In this document: piece by piece, positions 41,564 to 50,179 of the stretch
Numbering within the stretch: the stretch's first letter is position 1
Layout: each line of letters begins with the position of its first letter
Assembly: GCA_016870995.1 (NCBI GenBank)
Contig: VFZU01000033.1
Coordinates: forward strand, 1 to 50,268
DNA from: Acidobacteriota bacterium
GTDB taxonomy: Bacteria; Acidobacteriota; Terriglobia; Bryobacterales; Bryobacteraceae
Length of the DNA stretch: 50,268 nt
Direction: 5' to 3'
Notes under the pieces: generated by a model
What the model saw: only the letters and a program-made list of their open reading frames with translations
Databases searched by the model: none
Told to the model about the DNA's origin: nothing
Position numbers and translations under genes: made by a program

Positions 41564-41903
41564 CTGCCTCTTCTTCGACGATCGAAGTTCCGCAGCTTTG
41601 GCCATCTGTGAACCACTGCCAGGTTTCATGGAGGCGCAGCCTGCCATCGGGCATGTATTCCGGACGCGAATGACAACGACCGCTAAGGAGTGATCCATCG
41701 TCGGACATGTGTTGGTAAAAGAATTCAAGCTCGCCGTTGGGCAGCACTTTGCCGACCATCTGGCCTTCGCGGATGCCACCGCCAGAATAGCTGGCCGTTA
41801 GGAGATCTTCCGCCTGGGAGTATTGAAATCTTGTGGCGGCGTTGACTTCACCGTTGGGAAAATTCACGACAGGCCGAAAGACTTTGCCTTCGTAGTTGAT
41901 CAC
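41556..41903 (-). CDS. Small conserved protein related to 'n-acetylglutamate synthase'-annotated family
   Basis: This 115-residue protein reads INYEGKVFRPVVNFPNGEVN, LLTASYSGGGIREGQMVGKV, GELEFFYQHM, LLSGRCHSRPEYMPDGRLRLHETWQW. It matches a small family that databases often call n-acetylglutamate synthase, although the sequence does not resemble a GNAT domain and the name is doubtful. It looks like a small all-beta (lipocalin-like) fold. The start is a GTG at 41903, overlapping the SGNH stop by GTGA (41900-41903). The longer upstream frame is out of frame with any real gene. Coupling suggests it works with the SGNH-fold protein or the PQQ-like protein upstream. Confidence 0.75.
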   Translation of the reverse strand: MINYEGKVFRPVVNFPNGEVNAATRFQYSQAEDLLTASYSGGGIREGQMVGKVLPNGELEFFYQHMSDDGSLLSGRCHSRPEYMPDGRLRLHETWQWFTDGQSCGTSIVEEEAAS

Positions 41904-42607
41904 CTGGCCAGCGCCTCGGCGATAGCCTTTTCGATAACCGGAGTCATCTCGGCGTAGCCGACGGCGTTCGGGATCAAGCCATCTGTGGTGAGTTCTTTCC
42001 GCATGTTGCGGCCCTGTCCGAGGACGGCATAGAGATCTGCATACACAGAGCCGCTCTGCCGGGCGTAACCTTTGAGCCAACCGTTGAAACCGAGGATCTT
42101 GCCGGGAGGCCGACGTTCGCTTAGGATCTTGACGCAATCACAGATGGGCGTCACTGAAGCCAGGACAACGCGGATGCCATGGAGTTTGGCCAGCTCCACC
42201 ATGGTGACGATGTTTTCGCTAATGGTGCCTTCTGTGGCCGGGCCTGCATAGCCAGCGAAGTCGTTCGTGCCGCCCATAATGACAACCACTTTTGGCTTGA
42301 GCGCGACGACATCCTGGCGGAAGCGGACCAGCATTTGGGGTGTCGCCTGATTCGAGATGCCGCGATTCAGGTACTCCTTCTTGTCTGGGAAGAAGTCTGG
42401 CCATTGCTCGAAGACGTCGTCTCCAAAGAAGACCACCCGATTCTCGCCGGGCTTGGGAGCGCGAAGTTCGGCATTCTCGCTGCCGTACTTCGTCAGTTTT
42501 CCCCAGTCGCTGAGCAGCCGGATGTAAGCGGTGTTTTCCTTTTCGAGTTCCTCGATGAGTTTCGCTGGGTCCGATTGCAGACCCAGCAGCAACAACCACG
42601 GGAGCAC
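41900..42607 (-). CDS. SGNH/GDSL-fold protein lacking the catalytic Ser and His
   Basis: This 235-residue protein has a short hydrophobic leader (LPWLLLLGLQS) and an SGNH fold. Block I reads FFGDDVFEQW, with Asp64 in place of the nucleophile Ser of GDS. Block II NRGISNQATP and block III MGGTNDFAG are intact. Block V reads TDGLIPNAVGY, with Ile212 in place of the catalytic His of DGxHPN. The Asp of block V is present. With Ser and His both missing it should be inactive as an esterase, so a binding or structural role is more likely. The start is a GTG at 42607 that overlaps the PQQ-like stop (TAGTG). It is the middle gene of a coupled three-gene unit. Confidence 0.8.
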   Translation of the reverse strand: MLPWLLLLGLQSDPAKLIEELEKENTAYIRLLSDWGKLTKYGSENAELRAPKPGENRVVFFGDDVFEQWPDFFPDKKEYLNRGISNQATPQMLVRFRQDVVALKPKVVVIMGGTNDFAGYAGPATEGTISENIVTMVELAKLHGIRVVLASVTPICDCVKILSERRPPGKILGFNGWLKGYARQSGSVYADLYAVLGQGRNMRKELTTDGLIPNAVGYAEMTPVIEKAIAEALAR

Positions 42608-44151
42608 TACTGTTTCAACCCGAAGCAGTACAACTCGCCATCGAACGTATTGATGTAAATGCGTCCGTTGGCGACGGCGATGCCCGACCAGTGATTCCAC
42701 TTGGAGATCTGTTTGCCAGAGTTCCAGAGTTCCTTGCCGGTCTGGGCATCGAGCGCGTAAAGCACAGCGTGAGTGGACTTTTCTGCGCGCCGTTCGAGGC
42801 GGAAGTCGAGGCCCACATCGGGGAAGGCCTGGGCGGTATTCTCACCGCTGCCATAGGCGAAGATCACGCCATTGGCAAACACGGGTGGCTCGGCCTGATC
42901 CATGTCGCGCGAGATCCAGGCAGGCTGCAGCGTCGGCTTGCCGTTCTTGCCGTCGACGACCTTGAATGCCGCGATGGCGCCCTTCTTCACGAGACCGTTC
43001 TCGATCGGAGCCTTGTACTTGGAATGCTTCGGGCCCCAGAACGGAGTCAGCACCCAGCGTTGGCCTTGAGTGTCTTCATAGGAGGTGAGAGAGCCCCAGA
43101 TACCGGCTTCGGCGAAGTCCACAATTTCATTGCAGATCAGGGGTGTGCGTTCAAGCGGTGTGCGATGGTCGTCGCCGCCGATTGATTCCGTATCCATGAA
43201 GTAGAGGCGGCATTCCTTGCTGGCATCCACCATGTACTCGCGCCCCTTGTAGCTGAAGATCGTTGGCGTCACTTGCATGTCGAGATCACGCTTGACGAGC
43301 CACTCGGCGTTTGATGGGCCGTAGTAGTCGACCAAGTCGAGAGATTTGGTTTGCTTGTTCTGACGAACGCCGATCATACCGTTGCCATAGACGCCGTTTT
43401 CCGGATCCCAGCGGCCGTCGCCAGTACCCGTGTACATCGTGTCATGGACAGCACTGATGGCCGGGCCAGAGCGACCCCACATACCACCACCGGCTGGCCC
43501 CCAGCTGCCAACCTTGTGCGTTGCGAGATCGTAGGTGTAAGCAACGTTGGGATTACCACCGCAGCCTTGCGCAGAGTGGGTGTAGATCACGTTCTTCCAA
43601 AGGTTCATCGCGTAGGGCTTGCCGTTGGGCGGCATGAACTTGGTGGGAGGCATGATGTGCTTGCCATCTGCGGCGTTGATTTGATGAAGGCGACCGTCCC
43701 AGGAAGCCGCATAAATGGTGAACTTGCCAGCGCCCGCCGGGCCGATCGTGACGTTAGCCGTCATGCCACCGGGGCAAAGAACTGTGGGGCCACGAAAGTT
43801 TTCGGGATCTTTGTAGGTGCTTTCAAACTTGGTGTGCCAGAACAACTTGCCAGTTGCGACGTCAATGGCGTAGACGTTGTCGGAGACACCGGCCTGGATT
43901 GCGAGCAGTTTTTTGCCAGATGGAGTGTCCACGCTGCCGATCACGAGGGGTGGCAGCAAGTTGTGCATGGCGCGGGTTTCGTTCTCCAGCTTGATCTTCC
44001 AAAGCAGCTGAATATCCTTGACAGTCGAGACACTCAGAAGCTTCTCGTTTTTCTGCCAATTGTTGCGTTGTGGATCGCCGCCGTCGGTAAGCCAGTCAGC
44101 TGGCTGCGCTGCCAGCACCGTACCCATCAGGAAAATGAAAATGCTCTTCAT
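42607..44151 (-). CDS. PQQ-like beta-propeller secreted protein
   Basis: This 514-residue protein has a signal peptide ([16 protein letters not shown]) and an eight-bladed PQQ-dependent dehydrogenase-like propeller. It has repeated blades: [64 protein letters not shown] and [20 protein letters not shown]. The block [15 protein letters not shown] is shared with the divergent propeller at 44254. I do not see the catalytic Asp/Glu pair or the disulfide motif of methanol dehydrogenase clearly, so enzyme activity is uncertain. I chose the ATG at 44151. It is coupled to the SGNH-fold gene downstream and divergent from its relative, with about 100 bases between. Confidence 0.85.
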   Translation of the reverse strand: MKSIFIFLMGTVLAAQPADWLTDGGDPQRNNWQKNEKLLSVSTVKDIQLLWKIKLENETRAMHNLLPPLVIGSVDTPSGKKLLAIQAGVSDNVYAIDVATGKLFWHTKFESTYKDPENFRGPTVLCPGGMTANVTIGPAGAGKFTIYAASWDGRLHQINAADGKHIMPPTKFMPPNGKPYAMNLWKNVIYTHSAQGCGGNPNVAYTYDLATHKVGSWGPAGGGMWGRSGPAISAVHDTMYTGTGDGRWDPENGVYGNGMIGVRQNKQTKSLDLVDYYGPSNAEWLVKRDLDMQVTPTIFSYKGREYMVDASKECRLYFMDTESIGGDDHRTPLERTPLICNEIVDFAEAGIWGSLTSYEDTQGQRWVLTPFWGPKHSKYKAPIENGLVKKGAIAAFKVVDGKNGKPTLQPAWISRDMDQAEPPVFANGVIFAYGSGENTAQAFPDVGLDFRLERRAEKSTHAVLYALDAQTGKELWNSGKQISKWNHWSGIAVANGRIYINTFDGELYCFGLKQ

Positions 44152-44253
44152 AAAGATCTCTACGAAACTACCAATATACAACAAACTCCCCCTATCAAAG
44201 GGCTTTCGGGATATGATCTTGTATCGATGATTTCATTTTCAGGAGCCCCGTCG

Positions 44254-45762
44254 ATGACCCGTGTTCTGAAGACGACCGCTTGCACGCTGCTTTCACTGAC
44301 CCTTTTGCAGGCGCAGCGTGGCGGCAATGATTGGATGACCGTTGGCAACGATGTCCAGCGTTCGCATTGGCTTCGTTTCGACGGTAAGATTTCCGAGCAG
44401 ACCATGCGCAAGCCCGGCTTCGAATTGCAATGGAAGATGAAGCCGAAAAACACGCCGCGGCAGCAGAATGCCTTGACCTCTCCCGCGCTGCTTGACTTCT
44501 ACATCAGCTACCGCGGGTTCAGGACGCTGGGCTTCTTTGGCGGCTCTGGCGATACGACGATTGGCATCGACACCGATCTGGCGCGCCTCGAATGGCAAAA
44601 TGGCGCGGGCACGTCGATGGCAAAGCCTGGCACTCCCGCCTGCCCTGGCGGAATGACTTCCACCATTACCCGGCCTACACAAGTGCCCTATCCACTAAAT
44701 GTGGGACGCGGGCAAGGCAGAGCCAATCCTGCGAGGTCTGGAGTTGGCGAACCGTATGAAGGCGCAGTGACGCTGCAGCAACGGATGGCCCCGCGCCCTG
44801 CTCCACCGCCCGCTCCGGCGCCCGCTGGGGCGGCTCCTGCCCGTCGTGTGGCAACGCCGCCGAATCCATTTGGCCGGACTCCCTTGTTTGTCAATGCAAT
44901 CACCAGCGATGGCATGTTGCATGCCATGTATGTGTCCAATGGCGAAGAGCCGAAGCTGCCATTGCAATTCCTGCCAGCTGGCGCTCATGCCCTCGGCTTA
45001 ACCACGTTTGACGGCAATTCCTACGTCGCGACGATTAATGGCTGCAATGGAGTTGCGAACGGAATCTGGGGCATCAACCTCGAATCCAAAAAGGTTTCGC
45101 ACTGGAAGGCAACCGGCAAGAACATAGAAGGATCCCCGGGCTTTGCCGTGGGACCTGAAGGGGAGCTGTACGCAACCAGCGGCAATCAACTGGTAGCACT
45201 TAAGGAAGGGACGCTCGAGCAGCGCGCCGCCTACGAAGCAGGGGCGAGCAGCTTTACCTCGTCGCCAGTTGTGTTCGACTTCAAGGGTAAGAACTATATT
45301 GCTGCCTCCACAGCAGACGGGAGCGTTCACGTCGTAAACGCCGAGACCATGGCGTTGGTCACGAAATCGAACGCGATTGCCGGAAACAAAGCGACGGCGC
45401 TGGCAAGTTGGGAAGACGAAGGCAAGACACGTTGGGTGCTTGTGCCAACAGCGACCAATGTCACTGCCTTGAAATTGACCGACAAAGGCTTCGAGGCGGG
45501 CTGGACTTCGCGGGAGATTCCCAGTGCGATCACGCCGACGATTGTGAACGGTGTAGTTTTTGCTGCGGCACCTGGCAACGCAAAAGGCGGCAAAGCCGTC
45601 CTTTATGCCATGGAAGGAACGACCGGTAAGGAGCTCTACAACAGCGGCACCACCTTGCAAAGCTACGTCAGCTCAGGCGGCTTGGCTGCCGGAGGGGGTC
45701 GGGTCTATATCAGCACAGCCGATGGCACACAGTACGCCTTTGGCTTCTACATGGAGCACTAG
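44254..45762 (+). CDS. PQQ-like beta-propeller secreted protein with Pro-rich insertion
   Basis: This 502-residue protein has a signal peptide (MTRVLKTTACTLLSLTLLQAQ) and propeller blades with DWMTVGNDVQRSHWLRFD, ACPGGMTSTITRPTQV, GIWGINLESKKVSHWK, AVLYAMEGTTGKELYNSGT and GGRVYISTADGTQYAFGF. It differs from the divergent relative by an Ala/Pro-rich stretch around residues 180-205 (APPPAPAPAGAAPARR). I chose the ATG at 44254 because AGGAG lies 8 bases upstream; the long open frame upstream overlaps the other propeller. It lies 5 bases before the cytochrome-HhH gene, so the two form an operon and could pass electrons if the propeller is a dehydrogenase. Confidence 0.85.
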   Translation: MTRVLKTTACTLLSLTLLQAQRGGNDWMTVGNDVQRSHWLRFDGKISEQTMRKPGFELQWKMKPKNTPRQQNALTSPALLDFYISYRGFRTLGFFGGSGDTTIGIDTDLARLEWQNGAGTSMAKPGTPACPGGMTSTITRPTQVPYPLNVGRGQGRANPARSGVGEPYEGAVTLQQRMAPRPAPPPAPAPAGAAPARRVATPPNPFGRTPLFVNAITSDGMLHAMYVSNGEEPKLPLQFLPAGAHALGLTTFDGNSYVATINGCNGVANGIWGINLESKKVSHWKATGKNIEGSPGFAVGPEGELYATSGNQLVALKEGTLEQRAAYEAGASSFTSSPVVFDFKGKNYIAASTADGSVHVVNAETMALVTKSNAIAGNKATALASWEDEGKTRWVLVPTATNVTALKLTDKGFEAGWTSREIPSAITPTIVNGVVFAAAPGNAKGGKAVLYAMEGTTGKELYNSGTTLQSYVSSGGLAAGGGRVYISTADGTQYAFGFYMEH

Positions 45763-45767
45763 ATAAA

Positions 45768-46217
45768 ATGATGAATATGCGTTATCTGATTCTTCTTGCA
45801 CCGCTGGCACTCTCGGCCCAACTGGTTGAAGGGCCCGGCATGACGGAGACCGACAAGAACTGCAAAGCTTGCCACGAAATTGAACGTTCCATTTCGCTGC
45901 GGCAGGACATCAATGGTTGGAATAATACGATTGCCAAGATGGTTGGCTTCGGGATGAAGTCCAAAGAATCAGATCTGGCGATCGTGGCCGAGTATCTGGC
46001 AAAGCACTACCCGGCTGATGCGATGCCCCCGATCAACGTCAATACGGCATCCGCCATTGAACTGGAAAGCCGCTTCAGCCTAAAACGTTCGCAGTCGTCG
46101 GCGTTCCTTGCGCATCGCGAGAAGGTTGGCAAGCTGAAGACCTTTGCCGACCTTAAGAAGTCCCCGGGAATGGACCCCGAAAGGATCGAAGCCAAGAAGG
46201 CCCAGATCGTTTTTTAA
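45768..46217 (+). CDS. Cytochrome c-like / helix-hairpin-helix fusion protein
   Basis: This 149-residue protein has a leader (NMRYLILLAPLALSAQ) and a short cytochrome c-like domain with CKACH (residues 32-36) and a distal Met region (KMVGFGMKSKE). It then has a ComEA-like helix-hairpin-helix part (about 88-149, INVNTASAIELESRFSL, AFLAHREKVGKLKTFADLKKSPGMDPERIEAKK). The usual LPGIG turn of the first hairpin is replaced by a polar stretch, so DNA binding is doubtful. The fused plan is uncommon in my recollection. It lies five bases after the propeller stop and is probably its electron acceptor in the periplasm (inference). Confidence 0.8.
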   Translation: MMNMRYLILLAPLALSAQLVEGPGMTETDKNCKACHEIERSISLRQDINGWNNTIAKMVGFGMKSKESDLAIVAEYLAKHYPADAMPPINVNTASAIELESRFSLKRSQSSAFLAHREKVGKLKTFADLKKSPGMDPERIEAKKAQIVF

Positions 46218-46317
46218 CTTTTTATTCAGCCGATTCACAATTCCCTCCAAAGACGATAGACTAAGTGCACTTGCATAACTTTATGTAATTTTCACAAACG
46301 TTTTTGGGAGGAATTCC

Positions 46318-49300
46318 ATGTTGCGCCTCGCAATTTTGCTTCTTTCAGCAACTTGTTTTGTCTGGTCTCAGAACTCGTCTTCTGTCACAGGCACAATTAC
46401 CGATAAATCAGCCGCTGCGGTGAGTGCGGCAAAGGTCACGGTACAAAACCTTGAAACGCAAGTATCAAGGGATGTGATCACCGATGAAAATGGCCTGTTC
46501 ACGGTCCCCCTGTTGCCGCCGGGGCCGTACAAGGTGAGCGCGAGCAAGTCGGGATTCCGGCCTGTATTCCAAGACATCAGCCTCGAAGTCAATCAGACGG
46601 CTCGCTTTGATTTTCAGTTGGAAGTGGGCAACGTAACCGAGTCGGTTGAGGTGCGTGCCTCGAACCCGCTCATTGAAAGTGACACGTCTTCAATCGGTCA
46701 GGTCGTCGAACAGCGGCAAGTCGCAGAATTGCCTTTGAACGGGCGCAACTTCGTTCAGCTTGCCACGCTTGGCCCGGGTGTCACGGGCGTCGGGTTTGGC
46801 AGCCGCGGCACGATCATGTCAGGCAATCGTCCTGACGACTTGCGGCCGGGTAGCGAAATCTTTGCCAACGGCAACCGCGAAGGCTCGAACAACTTCTTGT
46901 GGGACGGTATCGACAACAATGAACGACTGACGCTGTCGATCGTTCTGCGGCCGTCGGTTGAGGCGGTGCGAGAATTCAAAATTCAAACGAATCTGTTTAG
47001 CGCTGACCAGGGACGCAACTCGGGCGCAACCGTGAACGTGATCACCAAGTCAGGCTCGAATCAGTTTCACGGCAGCGCGTACAACTTCTTACGCAATGAC
47101 GCGACGGACGCAAGGAACTTCTTCTCTCCTGTGAAGCCGAAGCTGCGTCAGAACCAGTTTGGAGCCTCGCTCGGTGGGCCGGTGATCAAGAACAAACTGT
47201 TCTTCTTCGCCAACTATGAAGGCTACCGCCGGAGCCAGGAGCGCACCTTCGTGAACACAGTGCCAACGGCACTGATGCGGCAGGGGAATTTCTCTGAATT
47301 GCGCGACATCTTTGACCCGGCCACCTTGCGCGCCGATTCGACAGCGGCGACCGGATTTACCCGGCAGCCCTTCGCGAACCGCACGATTCCGGCCAACCGA
47401 TTCGACCCAATCATGGCTCGCCTGATCAACGCATACCCGATCGCGCAGCGCCCTGGTGTGGTGAATAATCACGTCACCAACCCTGGTGAAAAGCAGCAGT
47501 GGGATCAAGGCGACATGCGTGGCGACTGGAACTGGAACGAAAAGAATACGGTTTTCGGGCGCTACTCGCAGCAGAATACAACCACAACCCGGCCTTCGAC
47601 GTTTGCACCGGTCACTCTGGCTGGCATCAGCGAACCAGTGAGCCTTGGCAACGAAGATACCTTTGCAGGCGCCTCGGCGCTGAAGGCTTATCACTCGGTT
47701 CTCAACTGGGTGCGCACCATCAACCCGACCTTCATCATGGAAGCACGCATGGGCTTCAATCGGTTCGCTTTGAACTTCCGTCAGGAAGGGGCGACTCCGG
47801 GTGCTCAGCTTGGCGAAAAGCTGGGTGTGCGCGGATCGAATCAGGGACCGAATTCGGACGGTATTCCGATCTTCTCTCCCGCCGGTTACACCGGGATCGG
47901 GCAGACGCGATCGCTGCCGATTATCCGCATCGAGAACACCTATCACCCGGGTGTGAATTTCACGAATCTTCGCGGTCGGCACACCTTGAAGTTTGGCGCC
48001 GACTTCCGCCGCCGGCAGGTGACGCAGTACCAAACCAACCGCGGCAATGGCCGCTTCAACTTCTCGCGAACCTTTACGGATAACCCGAACAACGTGGCCA
48101 CAACTGGCGACGCCATCGCAGGGTTGCTTCTTGGAACAGCGAGCACCATCGAGCAGGACTTCACGTTGTTTGCTCCTGGCATTCGCATCTGGGAATCGAA
48201 CTACTTCTTCCAGGACGACTGGCGCGTCAATGATCGGCTGACACTGAACTACGGCGTACGTTATGAGTACGACACGCCTTCGGTGGAAGTGACGAATCGT
48301 TGGACGAATTACGACGTGGTCCAGGCTCAGCTTCTGATCTCGGGCTTCAACACGGATGCTCGCACCGGCGTGAATGGCGACAAGAATAACTGGGCGCCTC
48401 GCGTTGGCTTTGCTTACAAGCTGCGGCCTGGCACGATTCTTCGCGGCGGCGCTGGGATCTTCTACAACCCCGCTGGTAGCGAATCGGTGATGTTGCGTCG
48501 GCACCGGCAGTTGCCCTTCGGCCCGATCAACACGATCGACATCAATCAGTTCGTGGCGAATCCGCGGCGCGTCAGCGATGGCCTGCCTCCCATCCCGAGC
48601 CTCAACTTTGCGGCGGCAGTAGCCAACCCGGTTGGCAACTTCCTCGGTGTGGATACGAACTTCCGTTCGGGCATCGCTCAGCAGTACAACCTGCAATTGC
48701 AGCAGCAATTGCCGAAAGAACTGGTGTTCAAGGTTGGCTATGTCGGCAACATGGGCCGCAGACTGGACAACGTCTTCAACTTCAATCAGCCGGTTCCTGG
48801 CGCCGGAGCTCCGGCGCCGCGGCGTCCGCTGTTTTCGCGAGCACCTGGCATTGTGAACATCGACTACAACGTGTCGGACGGGCTGAGCTCCTACCACTCG
48901 TTGCAGTCGACGATCGAACGCCGCTTCTCGAACGGCCTCGGGTTCCTCACCGCCTACACCTGGGCGCATTCGATCGATAACGTGGCCAATCAATTTGGCG
49001 GTGCCGACAACGGACCGCTCCCGCAGGATCGCCGCTTCCGCAACGCGGACAGAGGCACCTCGGGCCACGACATCACGCATCGTTTGGTCTACTCGATGAA
49101 CTATGAACTGCCTTTCGGCAAAGGCCGCAAGTTTTCCACCGGCAATAAGCTGATGGACAACCTGATCGGCAACTGGGATACGAACATGATCGTCGCGGCG
49201 CAGAGTGGGTTGCCTTTCACTCCAGTGCTGGCCGCTTCGGTATCAAACGCCGGTGGCAGCCGCCCGGATCGCTTTAAGTCAGGCGAGCTTGAGAACCCAA

Positions 49301-49623
49301 CGATTGCTCGCTGGTTCGACACTTCGCTTGGCACGGCAGCCAGCGGAGCGGCCTTCGGCACTCCCGCAGTGTTCACCTTCGGCAACAGCGCCCGCAATAT
49401 CCTGCGTGGCCCAGGCCGCACCAACGTGGATTTCTCGATGTTCAAGAACTTCCTGTTCACCGAAAGCCTCAAGCTGCAGTTCCGCGCGGAGTTCTTCAAC
49501 CTGTTGAACCATGCGCAGTTTGACTTGCCGAATCCTGCTGTGGGCAACCCGAACGCTGGCATCATCAACAGCATTGTGGGCACGCCGCGGCAAGTGCAGT
49601 TCGCGTTGCGGCTGTCGTTCTAA
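46318..49623 (+). CDS. Oar-like TonB-dependent receptor with carboxypeptidase-regulatory-like domain
   Basis: This 1101-residue outer-membrane protein has a signal peptide (MLRLAILLLSATCFVWSQ), a carboxypeptidase-regulatory-like domain (about 20-105, VTGTITDKSAAAVSAAKVTV), a plug with ELPLNGRNFVQLATLGPGV and RNSGATVNVITKSGSN, and a barrel ending in FALRLSF. The start ATG has a GGGAGGA ribosome site. No SusD-like partner is adjacent. It follows the propeller/cytochrome operon by 100 bases. A good intrinsic terminator lies 17 bases after the stop. The gene is intact, unlike the relative at 11216. The substrate is unknown. Confidence 0.92.
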   Translation: MLRLAILLLSATCFVWSQNSSSVTGTITDKSAAAVSAAKVTVQNLETQVSRDVITDENGLFTVPLLPPGPYKVSASKSGFRPVFQDISLEVNQTARFDFQLEVGNVTESVEVRASNPLIESDTSSIGQVVEQRQVAELPLNGRNFVQLATLGPGVTGVGFGSRGTIMSGNRPDDLRPGSEIFANGNREGSNNFLWDGIDNNERLTLSIVLRPSVEAVREFKIQTNLFSADQGRNSGATVNVITKSGSNQFHGSAYNFLRNDATDARNFFSPVKPKLRQNQFGASLGGPVIKNKLFFFANYEGYRRSQERTFVNTVPTALMRQGNFSELRDIFDPATLRADSTAATGFTRQPFANRTIPANRFDPIMARLINAYPIAQRPGVVNNHVTNPGEKQQWDQGDMRGDWNWNEKNTVFGRYSQQNTTTTRPSTFAPVTLAGISEPVSLGNEDTFAGASALKAYHSVLNWVRTINPTFIMEARMGFNRFALNFRQEGATPGAQLGEKLGVRGSNQGPNSDGIPIFSPAGYTGIGQTRSLPIIRIENTYHPGVNFTNLRGRHTLKFGADFRRRQVTQYQTNRGNGRFNFSRTFTDNPNNVATTGDAIAGLLLGTASTIEQDFTLFAPGIRIWESNYFFQDDWRVNDRLTLNYGVRYEYDTPSVEVTNRWTNYDVVQAQLLISGFNTDARTGVNGDKNNWAPRVGFAYKLRPGTILRGGAGIFYNPAGSESVMLRRHRQLPFGPINTIDINQFVANPRRVSDGLPPIPSLNFAAAVANPVGNFLGVDTNFRSGIAQQYNLQLQQQLPKELVFKVGYVGNMGRRLDNVFNFNQPVPGAGAPAPRRPLFSRAPGIVNIDYNVSDGLSSYHSLQSTIERRFSNGLGFLTAYTWAHSIDNVANQFGGADNGPLPQDRRFRNADRGTSGHDITHRLVYSMNYELPFGKGRKFSTGNKLMDNLIGNWDTNMIVAAQSGLPFTPVLAASVSNAGGSRPDRFKSGELENPTIARWFDTSLGTAASGAAFGTPAVFTFGNSARNILRGPGRTNVDFSMFKNFLFTESLKLQFRAEFFNLLNHAQFDLPNPAVGNPNAGIINSIVGTPRQVQFALRLSF

Positions 49624-49639
49624 CGGCTGAATCAGTAAT

Positions 49640-49680
49640 GTGAAAGGGGGCGATCTCACGAGATCGCCCCTTTCACTTTT
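49640..49680 (+). terminator. Intrinsic terminator after the third TonB-dependent receptor
   Basis: GTGAAAGGGGGCGATCTC (49640-49657) pairs with GAGATCGCCCCTTTCAC (49660-49676), with one bulged G and a tiny loop, and TTTT follows at 49677-49680. This is a classic rightward terminator, 17 bases after the receptor stop. It also ends next to the stop of the leftward fragment at 49680 and could act from both sides, though no T run lies on that side. Confidence 0.85.
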
Positions 49681-50042
49681 CAGAAAACCGATAGTGGCAG
49701 TACAGCTGTCTTGGTCACTCCGCGCCCCGTACAAGAAATAGTGAGGGGACTTTGCCCGATCGAGGCAAGTGGACCAACGGTAACGAGGATCTTGATTGGC
49801 CAGTCTCGCGGACGAGAGGGCATGCGGTCAAAAACAGCTGCGATGCCGGTCCTATCAGGAGAGAGTGTGCAGGACAAATTGTTTTCGAAGCCTGCAATTG
49901 CTTCCACCTCAAAGAAAAACTCTTCCGTCCGCGAAAGGGCGCGTGATATTGCCAAACGAGTGGGATCCGTAAACTGTGCCGAGAGTTCGAAGGCGGGAGT
50001 GGGGTTTTCAAAGTCTGCACTGCGGTATGGCTCCGAGCGCAC
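49680..50042 (-). CDS. Short frame resembling the end of a secreted Ig-like/BNR protein (possible remnant)
   Basis: This 120-residue frame starts with a GTG at 50042 and has no signal peptide. Its last 80 residues (FFFEVEAIAGFENNLSCTLSPDRTG, IKILVTVGPLASIGQSPLTISCTG) look like the beta-domain often found at the end of acidobacterial secreted proteins, with alternating strands and two Cys. A stop lies eight codons before the GTG in the same frame, so the frame does not extend to a larger gene here. It may be a remnant of a lost gene or a real small protein. No ribosome site is seen. Shadow frames overlap it, and I prefer this one for its domain-like pattern. Confidence 0.4.
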   Translation of the reverse strand: MRSEPYRSADFENPTPAFELSAQFTDPTRLAISRALSRTEEFFFEVEAIAGFENNLSCTLSPDRTGIAAVFDRMPSRPRDWPIKILVTVGPLASIGQSPLTISCTGRGVTKTAVLPLSVF

Positions 50043-50122
50043 AATTGACTCAAGTTGTGTATGTCAAGTTCTGCAATTACGAATTTGGCCAATGCTGCCT
50101 TTCTGGGCTTTTAGGGGAGGAG

Positions 50123-50153
50123 TGCAGAGGAGGGGATGTGCCCCTCCTTTGCA
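50123..50153 (-). terminator. Hairpin after the leftward gene at the right edge
   Basis: TGCAGAGGAGGGG (50123-50135) and CCCCTCCTTTGCA (50141-50153) form a 13-bp stem with one G-U pair and a 5-base loop. It lies 27 bases after the leftward stop at 50180. No T run follows on either strand, so strength is uncertain. Its stem resembles that of the terminator at 19309-19339. Confidence 0.5.
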
Positions 50154-50179
50154 TCCAGTAATGTAGAGTCCCACCGCCG

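Noticed and set aside
43351-44253. Upstream extension of the 44254 propeller frame
   Set aside because: It lies over the divergent propeller gene, encodes no recognisable sequence, and the AGGAG site and signal peptide place the start at 44254.
46218-46317. Promoter before the third receptor (TTGCAT and TATGTAAT stretches)
   Set aside because: The AT-rich gap is likely to hold a promoter, but the spacing does not fit a clear -35/-10 pair, so I did not mark it.
47089-49080. Long antisense frame of 663 codons on the minus strand under the third receptor
   Set aside because: It lies entirely inside a well-supported receptor gene, has no leader or recognisable domain, and is rich in Arg, Val and Ala as expected for the reverse of a GC-rich coding frame.
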